In this document: piece after piece, positions 1-10,900 of the stretch | Numbering within the stretch: position 1 is the stretch's first letter | Layout of the letters: each line of letters opens with the position of its first letter | Source: Edolisoma coerulescens | Taxonomy: Eukaryota > Chordata > Aves > Passeriformes > Campephagidae | Direction: 5' to 3' | NCBI GenBank assembly: GCA_013397115.1 | Contig: VWZW01001404.1 | Location: forward strand, 310,001 to 374,000 | Length of the DNA stretch: 64,000 nt | Program-made: the position numbers and the translations under genes | Notes under the pieces: model-generated | The model's input: only the letters and a program-made list of their open reading frames with translations | What the model was told of the DNA's origin: nothing | Database searches by the model: none

Positions 1-2700
1 ATCCAGAAGTGTCTCAATCCGGGGATTTCATTTAGTTTCTGTTCCTGCCTATCTTTGTCTTTTCTTTCAAAACACTTTGTAAAGACCAGAATCTAGTGGA
101 TAACAGCCCAGAACCTGCCAATACTTAATAATGCCCTCTGCACTAGCAAGGAGTTACAGCTCATGGTCAAAGGGTGCTCTCCACAAAAGGACTTGTGAAA
201 ATTTTAGGGGGAAATATGCTTGAAATTTTTTATATTCTTCTCATTTATTTATGAGCATTCTAAAATGCTACTCAGGCCTTGTTCAGGCATTCCTATGCAG
301 AGCGCTATTGTCTTTTAAAAGTGTGACTTGCCATGAAATGAGACAGTGGTGTCTTCTTAGAGTATTTGAACAGTTGAATCTAAGTAAAAGATCCCTTTTT
401 CTGGAGCCAACTGCCTGAAAAAAATCAGCTGGGTGGGGGCATAGTTGAACTGCTCTCACATAAAGCCTCATGCACTCTTTGTATCTCTGATCCCAATACT
501 AACAAAATTGTTAAGGAAAATTTCCTCCCAAACTGAGCAGGCATCTGAGAACAAGACTTGTCATCTACCTCAGTGGCCAAATGATCTCTTTGTAAATCTG
601 AAGGTCTTGAAGCTTTTCTGGGTCTAAACCTTTTGTTGAATAAAAAAAATCATAAATTTATTGCTTCTATGTCAGGAATTCAGATATTTGTACTCATAAC
701 TCACTGCTTCTTAGGAGCAATCCCTTGTCTGTCCTTCGGTCTGAAGACCTCCTTGCAGTTCTTTGTTCATGGCAATAGATCCTTTGAAATCTTTGAGTAG
801 ATAGGTGATGTGAAATTTTTTTGACAATCACTCTTTTTGACATCATAAAAACTGATGGAGTCAGGCAAAAAGAAAGTGTTCGGCTTTCTCAACAATGCAA
901 ACATGACTTCTAATAGAGATGTTTCAAAAGTTTTCTTCTTTTCAAAATGCAGACAAGAAGTAACAAAATTTACTTCATTTAGGCCTATTACAAGAATCCT
1001 AACACTGTTTATCTGAGTTGGAGTTTTGCAGACAATTCTTTGACATGCTGTGACGTTACTGTAATTGACATAGAAAAGTTCCTAACAAACTAAGAATTTT
1101 CACCACAGATAATAAATACAGTATTTTGTGAAGAAAACATCCTCATCATTCATTTCAAAGATCTGGTGACCCTACTCTGAAGTTTTCATTTACACTCAGT
1201 AATTTAATTTTTCCTTCACATTCCTGCACATTGCTTCGCATATGCTTTACCTAAGAATGACAATGTACTGGAAGTCAGAATCCTGCTCACGAAAAGTCTC
1301 TAATCCAACTTGACAATGCAGGAGCTTTGAGAATGGTGGATGAGCTTCTAATAGAATCCAGCAATTAGATGTGTTTAATGTATAACTGCATTTTTGGAAG
1401 ATTAATCTGCAACAAAAGCATCCCCATCCCTGGAAAACTTGGGATAGCGCTATTTGATTTTTTAATTCTTTGCTACTAAAACTGAGCAGAAGATGTCGTG
1501 TCATTACAGAACAGAGAATACAGCCTCTGAATAGTTTAATTTGTGCCAGAGTTGTACAGTTCAGAGGCTGAATTTGACACATCTCGTGTATTGTGGACTG
1601 GATCGTTTTGGTGCATTGCCCGTGTGAATAAGTCTTTGTGCTGGTTCAGAGGAGAAATTTGGCCAATGCACAAAAAGAAGGACAATGGGGGAAGCAGTTG
1701 GCAGTGTCTGCAAATACCCCAGAATTTGCAGTGGCTGCTGCAGCACAGTGACATGTCAAACGGGGGTATCAGAGAGAAAGACTCTGGCTTTTGGTGTCCA
1801 TGTTTTGTGTGCACTTTCCTGACAGAACATCTCTCTTGCTGGGGATGATTTTCTAGGGCTAAGTTATCTCTTCAATTAAGACAGTAATAATATTTCAACA
1901 GTGCACTTTAAAATGTTTCAACCAATCTTCTTGAATTATTGTAGAGTCACATAAGAAGCCTGGAGTAGCTGCAACAAAAGCATTGTTTTCTATAGTGCAC
2001 CTCAGTTACCTCCTAAGCCCATATTCTATAAAACAAAATTTAGCTAATAGAGTTCTTGACCTTGCAGCTACAATTTCTAATCAAGTGAAGTTAGTCAGTG
2101 AGGTCTTATTTTTCTAACATAACATTCCCCATGTGGTGGCTGTGCATCTCACCATCCAGACATGTTGGTTATTTTACTCACAACTTGTTTTAATATACTC
2201 TGCAGCACCTAGAACAAGAAATACACACACTGTACATCCGTCATTTCCATCTCGATGAGGAGAAAACAAAGGGATAATTATAAACTGCATCTCATATTGT
2301 TACTCTTACACTCGACATGTGCATCTTTTTTTTTTTTCCACAATAAAGTGATTCTGCTGTGGAGATAGCACCAGGTGCATGGGGGTGACCTCACACACAC
2401 ACCAAATCGGGAGCTGACATCCATCACACTTTGAAATTTTGGATTTCATCATTTCCTGATCTTTCTAAAGGGATCACAGCACCTGGCCCTCACAGCTGTA
2501 GTTCATTTAGAAAGCAATTTAAAAACCGAGAAAAAAGCAAATGACATCTTGCTGCCTCAGCCTTGTCATTAAGTATAGCAGAATGGCCTTCATTTATGAG
2601 ACACATGGCTAAGAATTAATATCTTTCAGTGCTTTCTCAAGTTGAGATTACAAAAGGTTTGAAAGACCACTAAATAATTAGTACTATGACTGAGGCAAGC
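1..2700. other. AT-rich non-coding stretch, no gene seen
   Basis: All six frames are broken by frequent stops. The longest open frames (about 100 codons near 1250-1850) overlap each other on opposite strands and show no recognisable domain. There is a short CA run near 2390-2402 and a T run near 2327-2338. No promoter, RNA gene or mobile element is recognised. Confidence 0.7.
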
Positions 2701-2715
2701 AAAAAAAAAAAAAAA
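2701..2715 (+). repeat. A15 homopolymer tract
   Basis: Fifteen consecutive A residues are followed by an A/C-rich tail (ccaaaacaaacc). No poly-A signal or target-site duplication ties it to a retrotransposed sequence, so it is listed only as a simple repeat. Confidence 0.9.
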
Positions 2716-3050
2716 CCAAAACAAACCAAAAACCCCCTCTCTTCTTCATTATGGATATTGAGAATCACACTGACTTCAACATGTTCCAAATGCAGTGGCC
2801 TCTGAGCATTTTGTCCTCACTATACAGTAAACCTTCAGCTTCTATTTCCTCCGCTTTTCATCCTCTTTACTACTGAAAGCTTTGTACGTATATGGATACC
2901 TTCTCTGTACAGTTAAATGCCTTTAAGCACACAGACAGTTTCTCTGCATCTGCAGGGGCTGGACTTCAGTATTGAAGTTAAAGTATTTTAAAGTTTTGTA
3001 CAACACAATCCCTGTCCCTTCACTGTTCTCTTACCTTGTGGTTTGCTTCT

Positions 3051-3079
3051 TACATTTTTTTCTTTTTTTTTTTTTTTTT
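3051..3079 (+). repeat. T-rich tract with 17 consecutive T
   Basis: A T-rich run interrupted by single C residues ends in 17 uninterrupted T at 3063-3079. It lies about 90 bases upstream of the CpG-dense block at 3166. No poly-A signal complement is visible beside it, so it is treated as simple sequence. Confidence 0.9.
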
Positions 3080-3165
3080 AATTTATCATTTTATGGCTGA
3101 CTTTAATGCTTGTGGAATGAATGGCTAATGACACTGGCTAGAGCCAGCCAGCATGTGGGCAGGTG

Positions 3166-3300
3166 CTGTGCGAGCGCTCCCCACGCAGCCCTGCCAATGC
3201 ATCGCAGACCCGCAGCATCCTGCCATGCCGCCTGCTCCCTCCTCCCCGTGCCCCCGCGGCTCTCCTCCGGCACAGCCCTGCCCACGCCACCCTGCCAGAC
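3166..3300. other. Small GC- and CpG-dense block
   Basis: From 3181 to 3300, 88 of 120 bases are G or C by direct count, in a neighbourhood that is mostly AT. About eleven CpG dinucleotides fall between 3166 and 3290 (for example gcgagcgc and cccccgcgg), while flanking kilobases have very few. The minus strand is G-rich, with several GGG and GGGG runs near 3241-3300. Open frames cross it on both strands, as expected when stop codons are depleted by GC. It could be a minute CpG island, an alternative promoter or first exon, or a decayed GC-rich repeat. No TATA box or known exon is recognised. Confidence 0.55.
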
Positions 3301-4796
3301 TGCAGGCAGGCTTTTGGTTTTATTCTTCTTAAGAAGAATTCAGTCATCGGGGTTTTAAGAAAAGCCCCTGGTCTTGGGTGTGTGCCCATCCTGTCTGTGC
3401 AGTGCCAGCCTGGGGAAATTGTACCTGTCTGTCATTCTGCCATCAGTCTTCACGTGGAGCTCAAATCTGTACTGCCCAAAGTTTCCTTGCATCCCTTCGT
3501 TTGGGTTAAAAGCACCATTTTCAGAAAGTTTTTAGGAAAACAGAACTTGCTTACTGGGTAAGCAGAGGTGTTTAACCCTTTCAGGCAGTGTAGCTGGAAT
3601 TACAGGTGCCGTCTGATAACAGACCCAGTTCTTAATATTTATAGCACAGAAATAATGAGGCAGCAAAATTCTCATTTTTCCTGTTGATTCAGCATCTTTG
3701 GATAAGTTTGAAAGGATTTCACATGCAAATGCAATTTAAATAATGAATAATACCTTTTTTTTTTTCAACTGTGTTAACTCAGTGCCCTACTAGCTGCTGT
3801 GTTTAGATGGGTCCTATTTCAGTTCAGGGAAGTGCAAATTGGAATTCTGGCCTTCCAAAGTTACCTCTGAATCTTTCCCTTGAAGAATGCTTTCAAGCTT
3901 TGCACTAAAGAGGATATCAGGACCCAAAGGTTTTGGGTCCATCTCACTGGGCAGAGTCAGACACCATGTTTGCTGACAGGAGCTGGGTGCTGGGACTGTG
4001 TGTGAACATGTGCGTGGGCTTAATAGCTCAGTGCTGAATCTCAGCCTCATAGCAATGATACCTAAATGAATTCTTACTTGCATTGCTGAAATCTTCTGGG
4101 ATTGAATCCACTTACTCTCAATTAATATCAAACTAAACAATTATAGCTGTATATTTAAACTAATTTTTACTGCAAGAAAAAAAAGTCAGACCTAGGAGAA
4201 AGCCCAATGAAATCAATTAACCCTTCTGTGGATTTAAAAAGGATTTGCACCATTCCCTTTCCACTACAACTGATGTCTCTATTCCCATCTCCATCTCCAA
4301 GAAAATCCTCTTCCTGAAAGGCTACGCTGTGTTTTAGTGAAACTACTCATTGTCTTAGGACTCTGCTGATCAGAAATTCATGTTCTTCTGGACCTTCTTG
4401 GGCTACCCTGCCTTCGCATGTGGCTTCAGACAACAGCAGGACACATCTTCTCACTTGCCAAACAGTATTTCTGTCTCCTCTATTAGCTAATTCCCCAAAA
4501 TGCCACACCCAGCTCTTCCCTCCGAGAGTCATATCTGACTGACTCTGTGCACGCAGAGCTTTCACTAGTAAATAATCTCAGGGAGCCAAATGATGTGTTC
4601 TGGAGGGGGTAGTGCTCTCAGAGGCTATTGGCAGTCGTTCAGATGACAACCAGCTGCAAAGAGCTTTCAGAACAGTGTTATACACATACACACACACAAA
4701 GAAAAGAAAAAAAGGGAAAATTTTTGACTAAAGACATATTGCCCTTGACTGAATAGTGAGGAACCTGCCGTCAAGAAAATAGATATCTGGGAAACC
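3301..4796. other. Non-coding stretch, no gene seen
   Basis: There are scattered short open frames only, the longest about 108 codons on the minus strand near 3814-4140, without a recognisable motif. A donor-like gggtaagc at 3557-3564 follows an open frame but has no convincing acceptor upstream. Confidence 0.65.
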
Positions 4797-4817
4797 AAAA
4801 AAAAAAAAAAAAAAAAA
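4797..4817 (+). repeat. A21 homopolymer tract
   Basis: Twenty-one consecutive A residues. A short CA run (acacatacacacacacac) lies about 100 bases upstream near 4682. Simple sequence; no associated retroposon is recognised. Confidence 0.9.
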
Positions 4818-6555
4818 GGCTTTGTCCATTTTACTGGCTGTAGATCAGCCTTCAATTGTCAGCCTTCAATTGCTGAGGACAGACAATGGTGATTTCTGCT
4901 TGATTAGCCCCTGAGTTCACTTTTTTCCCCTGTTGCCTGTTGATTTTACTACAAGGGCATTGTTTCCTGTAGTTTTGTGAGTAGGAAGCTCTGTAGGAGC
5001 AGAGCTACTCATGAGCACTCTAATTGGCACTGCTCCCTGTAAAAGGTATTGACAGAAATAGTAGCAGAAAGCCTGCATGTTCTGACTGTCTCCAGTACCT
5101 AGACTGTGGCCTTCCAGTCTTGCACAGAACACACTTTGACAAAGGTATATGGGGTGCTGATAATTTCTGTTAAAGTTGCATTACATATAACTGGTTCCTG
5201 AGTCCCTAGGAGAGTAGACCCTAAAGGGTTTCTGTTTCCCCTTGAAAGGGATGGAGTTGAAATATAAATACAGCTGTGTCATCTCTGTGGGGGAAAGTTG
5301 GTTTCTATCATGGGGAAAAGCCAAATATTCATCAGTGTTTCCAGAAAACAATACACAATTATTTTTGCAAAGAGAAGAGTTTAAAATCTATGTAGAGAAA
5401 CAGACAAAAAAAAAGAAAAAACCTGCCACAACTAAATACTAAATGTGTGGAAGTAAAACTTTGTTCTTTTTTGCCAGATACATCTCTAAAATTATGAAAA
5501 CACCTCTGTCACTTTCTGAGACGTACCATCTTTCTTTTCCATGTTCTAATCTCCCATAATAAGAAATTGTTTGTCTCTACTGGATATTCAGCTGGTTTGC
5601 CTGGGTTCTTGTTAGAAACTCATTTTCTCAGCAATTATTTGTTCATCCTATGAACTCTGTAGGGGAATGGCACTTAGTATGGGAATTTATAAGGTAGACA
5701 ACAGGCATAAATTCAACATGAAGCCACATTAGACCCATGAAAGGCCAGAACTGTCTATTGGAATGCTACGTCTGTGCTCTGAGTGTAGACAAAGGTGGGA
5801 AAACTCATGCAGATGACTACAGTCACGCTCATGACTCTGACATACAACCCAGATACCATAGTCCAAGCAAACAAAAGCCAAGCTGCAGCACCCATACAGG
5901 CTTTCAGAGTCTGCAAGTGCAGTGGAATTGCAGTTTCTTTCTCCTGCAGCCAGTGAGAGTTGCTTTAAAACATTGTGTTGCACTTGCCATGGACAGCAAA
6001 TAAAGCACACAGTGATGCCTGTGGCTGTTCTGCTTGCTTAAGTTACAGCAATCCAGTAGGTGTCTGGGCACTCCATGGGTGCAAAAACACAGCCCCAAAC
6101 TGATTTGTGTCCACAGGCACTGATGTAATGTAGCCAGTGATGATGTCAACAGAGCTTGCTGCCACACATACATGGGCACACTTGCTCTCATACTGTGGGA
6201 AAAAGAGGAAAAGGGTGGAAACACCATTCCTCATCAAAAGAATTTTGAGAATGTCAGCAGATGAAAACAGAGACATTTATCCAACTTTTGATGGATCTGT
6301 ACATTATCAGAGGTCTGGGGAATATCAAACTGTCATTTCCACAAACACTATAGTTCGTTGTGCTCTAGAGGCCTTTAGAAATATTATCTACACTCAGAAT
6401 ATTTTAAATTCATAACTGGGTACATAGATCAGTCTCCCAGCACAAAGAACTAACCTATTTCCATGCCCTGAAGTACAAAACTTAATCCTGAAAGTCTTTT
6501 TCTGCAAAGCAGAAACTGCTTAAATTCCTGCCAGAGCAAAGAGTTTATGAAACTC
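4818..6555. other. Non-coding stretch, no gene seen
   Basis: Open frames reach about 107 codons (minus strand, 5904-6227) but overlap others on the opposite strand and have no family resemblance. A near-duplicate cttcaattg spaced 15 bases apart occurs at 4850-4872. Nothing else stands out. Confidence 0.65.
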
Positions 6556-6594
6556 ATATACATATATGTATATTTCTACATGTATATATACACA
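6556..6594. repeat. Alternating purine-pyrimidine TA/CA tract
   Basis: The sequence alternates almost strictly between purine and pyrimidine (atacatatatgtatat, then tgtatatatacacac), interrupted by ttct. Such tracts can unwind or mutate quickly. It is a low-complexity microsatellite relic. Confidence 0.75.
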
Positions 6595-7059
6595 CTGAGA
6601 ACATACATTGATGTTCTTTCTGACTGTTGTGTTTTGCACCTTTTAAAACATGGCAAGGTATTATGCTTTCATCTCTGTACATTTTCCATTTGGGTATCCC
6701 AGATTTATTGTGTTCCGAGAGTTAAACTGTACAACAGTTAGAAGTTAATTTTCTTTCCTGCCCTCCAAAAAAAAAACAACAGAAGAAGGAATTTAACCTC
6801 ATATCCTCATTCTGAAATTAGCTCTATTGTCAAAAGATGACAGCTGTATCCTGATTTCAAAAATTTCATGTTGGAATTAAGCAGCATTTTTGAAACCATT
6901 GTGTTACTTCAAACAGATCCATAATGGTCCCTCAGCAAACCATTTTCAGAAGACTTGTGTAAGTAAGATAAAAAGACACCATTTCTGAAGAGATGCTTTT
7001 ATGGGCTAGGTCAGAGTGCTCTTTCCATGTTGTTCATTCCCAGTCGAATTTCCTAATAG

Positions 7060-7740
7060 CCTATCTCCTCAGCTAACAGATGCCCAGCCTCATGTCGGAA
7101 CCAGATCGAGCCACCACTGAGATGATATCCAGCTCCTTTCTTATTGAGCCGTTTCCCTAGCAGATGGTGCAATGCTGCAGGCACACTCCTTCCTGTTAAT
7201 TACCAGCCTTCGCTACAGATGGAAATGTCAGTCAGCCTCACAGGTCCTGGTTCCTGCCATTGCCTCAGTCCATAGCCCTCTACCTAGGCAAGATGCTGCC
7301 AACACACACCATGTGTTTTGTGACTGCTGACTAGGCAGGCAACAAAAAACAACTTAGTTCATGAATATTCATGGCGGAATGTTTAGAGTTCTGTTCATCT
7401 GCAATGCTTATAGATCTGCTTAAAGGAGATTGCACTTTCCGAGGAGCCCTGTGCCCCTTGTTTTACTATGGTGTGGGCAGATGAGTTATCAAAGTGTGTT
7501 GCTATAGTAACATATAAAGGGCTATTAAATGCCTGTCGTTTGGAGACTCCTATAGGCACATCAGTTTCTGGCTGCCATTTTTTTCCATACCTTAAGTGCC
7601 CTTTAATTATTCTTGTCCTGCAATAACAGACCAATAGTCACCAGGCTGAACTGATTATCTAATAACTGTTGCTTTTCATTAAAGCCTGATTACCTCATTA
7701 TACATAACCAATATGAATTCCTTGATCTTTCCTGGTATCC
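7060..7740. promoter_or_regulatory. Candidate conserved non-coding element / enhancer
   Basis: This stretch is non-repetitive, lacks homopolymers apart from one T run, and is dense in homeodomain- and POU-like words. These include ttaattacc near 7196, the perfect 14-bp palindrome catgaatattcatg at 7360-7373, ctttaattattc near 7600, and several ATTA/TAAT cores near 7640-7700. Mixed GC content with well-spaced AT-rich cores is typical of vertebrate developmental enhancers. No conserved element is recalled from memory, so the call rests on texture alone. A minus-strand open frame of 79 codons (7395-7634) covers part of it without any recognised domain. Confidence 0.35.
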
Positions 7741-7906
7741 AAGCACTGTAAATTCAGATAAATGAAATTCCGTGTAACCTTTATAAATTCATTAGACACA
7801 TTTATTTTAATGGCCACGGAAACACTACTAGTAATCAAAAATACATTTTCAGAAAGATTTCTTATGAAGTTTGAGTTAGAAGGTTAAGAAAACATCTACC
7901 ATGGGG

Positions 7907-7967
7907 TTTTTTTTCCTTTTTCTTTCTGTCCTCTTTTTCTTTTTTATTTTTTCCTTTTTCTTTTTTT
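7907..7967 (+). repeat. Polypyrimidine tract
   Basis: About 61 bases consist of T and C with a single G (near 7928) and a single A (near 7946). The minus strand is the matching polypurine strand. Such tracts can form triplex structures or act as strong splice-acceptor pyrimidine tracts. No exon is recognised directly downstream. Confidence 0.8.
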
Positions 7968-10900
7968 GTCTGAAGGTAATTCATTCTCTTGTGAGAATCT
8001 GTGCAAGTGTAATGTGTAGCTATTAAAATAGCAATATGACTCAGAACGTGCCAATAATATTCTTCAGTTTTTGACTCATGACTGTTCATGAAGTGAGAGT
8101 TTAGATGTTCCAAATCAGAAAAGCAGGCATCTAGTTTATGTTAAGAACACACTTTTCAAGAAAAGGAGAGTTGTATTCCATTTCCAGCATGCAGAATAAG
8201 CAATATGTACAGGAGTAGAGGATGTTTAAACAACGGCATTTTGAATCCACTCTGGGCTTATTGTTGTCAGTCTGCTGATGCTTCAGCAACAGAGCAGAGC
8301 ACCCAGAAATACCTGAGAAAGACACATGCTATTTCTTTGAAAGAACTGCAAAAAAAAAGGTTCTTACAAATCAATCAAGTATACTTTTCAAGCATTGCTT
8401 CTTTCCTGCACTTTTATCTCCATGCAAGGGTTGACAGTGACTGCTGAATTTTCTCTTCCTTGCTTTGTTTATATTGTTCTAATGGCTTGGGCTGCATTCG
8501 CGTAATTGTTAACTGCTGAGCGATTGTGGTTTTCAAGAATCTGAAGTCCTTCTACAACACCAGAGAGCACAAAGGCTGTCAAGTTTCTTGGTTCATTATA
8601 TTTGGGGCTTTTTTGTCCCAGAAATATATTCTGATTTTATTTTTATCTTCATTACAGTGAATCTGAAAAAGCAATGTAAGGTATTTCCAAGGTTTATTTC
8701 AGTTTCTAGATCCTACAACATTGTATTATTTCAACAGCAAATAATTAAATACAATGTTACAGCCTATTAATTTTTCAAATATATTTGAGTTTGTCCTTCC
8801 AAGATGAAACTACAAAATATATGTTATTACCAAATTTCTGTTAGGGGCACAGGGAAGCTGAAATTGTAAAACACCAAACATTCAAAAAGGATACAAAAAG
8901 TCTGCAGAATTTTGGTGATTTCTTATGTGCTTGTAAACCTGAATATTATCTTTTTAAAGCACTATTTGAATCAATATGTAAGTTACACACACACTTGACT
9001 CTCTATATTGTAAAGCAATTATTGTTCTTCAAAAACAACCACAATGTGAGAGGACACAATGTTCCAGCTGCCAAAGCTCAGGTCTTATGAGAGGCAACTG
9101 TATGTCTATTAAAGCTTATGCACTCATTCATAATATATAATCATAATAGATAGTCTTATATTATACACAAATTTGATAATATTTTACAATAAGTTACAAA
9201 GGGCAGCTCACAGTTCCATGCCCAACACTTGGCTGGCTCTTCACACAGCTTCTGAGCAGCCAAATTTATTCTCAGTGGAAAGCGATTTCTTCCCAGATTA
9301 CTTTTCTCGACCTTTCTCATCTTGCAGTCTAGAAGTGTTTATTTCTGATTACAGTTAAGTCTTTTTGTTTTCTTAAAAATGCCAGGTATGACTTGCTGAG
9401 ATTTAAACAGCTGAAACATTGACTTAAAGGAAGCAACTGTACCCGAAACCTACAGCACCCTGCCTACAGGTAGCTGTAAGGCAGGTGCACTCCAGTGTGA
9501 CTGTCTGGGAGCACTACAGCTTCCTTCTAGTGCCTGTGCTCTTTTCACAGGGATCAGGGCACGGGGAGAAGGGTGGATATTTTATTAAAGCATGCTGCAT
9601 GGATAATATATTTGCAATGAGTTTTGAAGCAATATGTTAAGGTAACTTAGGTTGCAGTCTCAGAGAACTGTGGGGCCGTGGCAGCTCTGCTGCTGTTTTG
9701 TGGGTGGGATCTCCTCAGGCAAGAAGAGTAACCTCTGGACCTGGTGTATCCTCATCTTTCTGCCAGCACAGGCACTGTTCAGCAAGGAGAAAAAAATTTT
9801 CCCTGTGGTGATAAAGCTCTGGGGAGAATAGACTCCATAGTCACCAAGAAAAGCATTGTCCCTGCCATGAGCACTGGAGGAACTATGCCAGTTTATCTGA
9901 TCAAGGCAGCAGCTTTCACAGCAATCCAAGGAACCCATTGCTGACTGTTTGGTCAGGTTAACACAAAAGAGGTCTAAAAGCTGAATTATTACAAAAAAAT
10001 ATTGCTCTTAGTTTTATTCTTTTAAGCACTGCAGTAAGCTAATTTATATAAGTGGGCTATTCAGAGAATTGAGTGTTCAGACATTGTTCCACATTATACA
10101 TTGTTATTTCTTTATTGCAGCAGAACCTGGGTTATATTTTTCATAGCTTCTTTGGACCCGCATATTCTGTTGTTTTTTTCTTCATTAAATGAAGATGGCA
10201 GTTGGGGAGGATGACAAAGTTCCTCCAGGGTAAAAAAGAAAGATTAAAAAAGGTAGACGGACAAAGTTAGACATGTGTGGGTGGGAATAACATCAAAACA
10301 ATCATATTTTTTTAAATTAACAATGACACTTTTCAAATGTCATCTCATTTTTTAAGCCTTAAATAATTTACATTGTAACCACTGTTCAGTCACCTGCAAC
10401 AGTGATCTGCATTTTAGCTAAGGGGGAGCACACATGGAAGTACTCAGGGACTGTATGCCTTAACCTCTCTCTCTTAACATGGCCAAAAGGAAAATAAATC
10501 TTGATTATTTCATTTCTGATTATATGAAAGAACACACAAGTGTATAGCCATTTCCATTCCGTGACTACAACGCTTACCCATCCTATATAGCACATTAAAC
10601 TTATACCATGCTGAAGAAGATACTGCAGAGTTCTCAGAAAAGAATGGAAGAGGAAATAATTGTAACAATTCACACAGGTAATTAATTGTACTTCCTTATC
10701 GAATCTACCTTACCAACCACACTTTGGATTCTACATTGGTCATATGTCAAATAGCTGGGCTGTATCAAACTGTCACAAACATTTTCTTCTATTCTTTAAA
10801 CTTCATACAGCCGTCAGTGATTCCAGCCTCGCATAACCTCTTTGGTGGGGTTTGTGCTGCATGGTTTGTTTGGCTGCAAATATTCATTGCAAGTCTGTAG

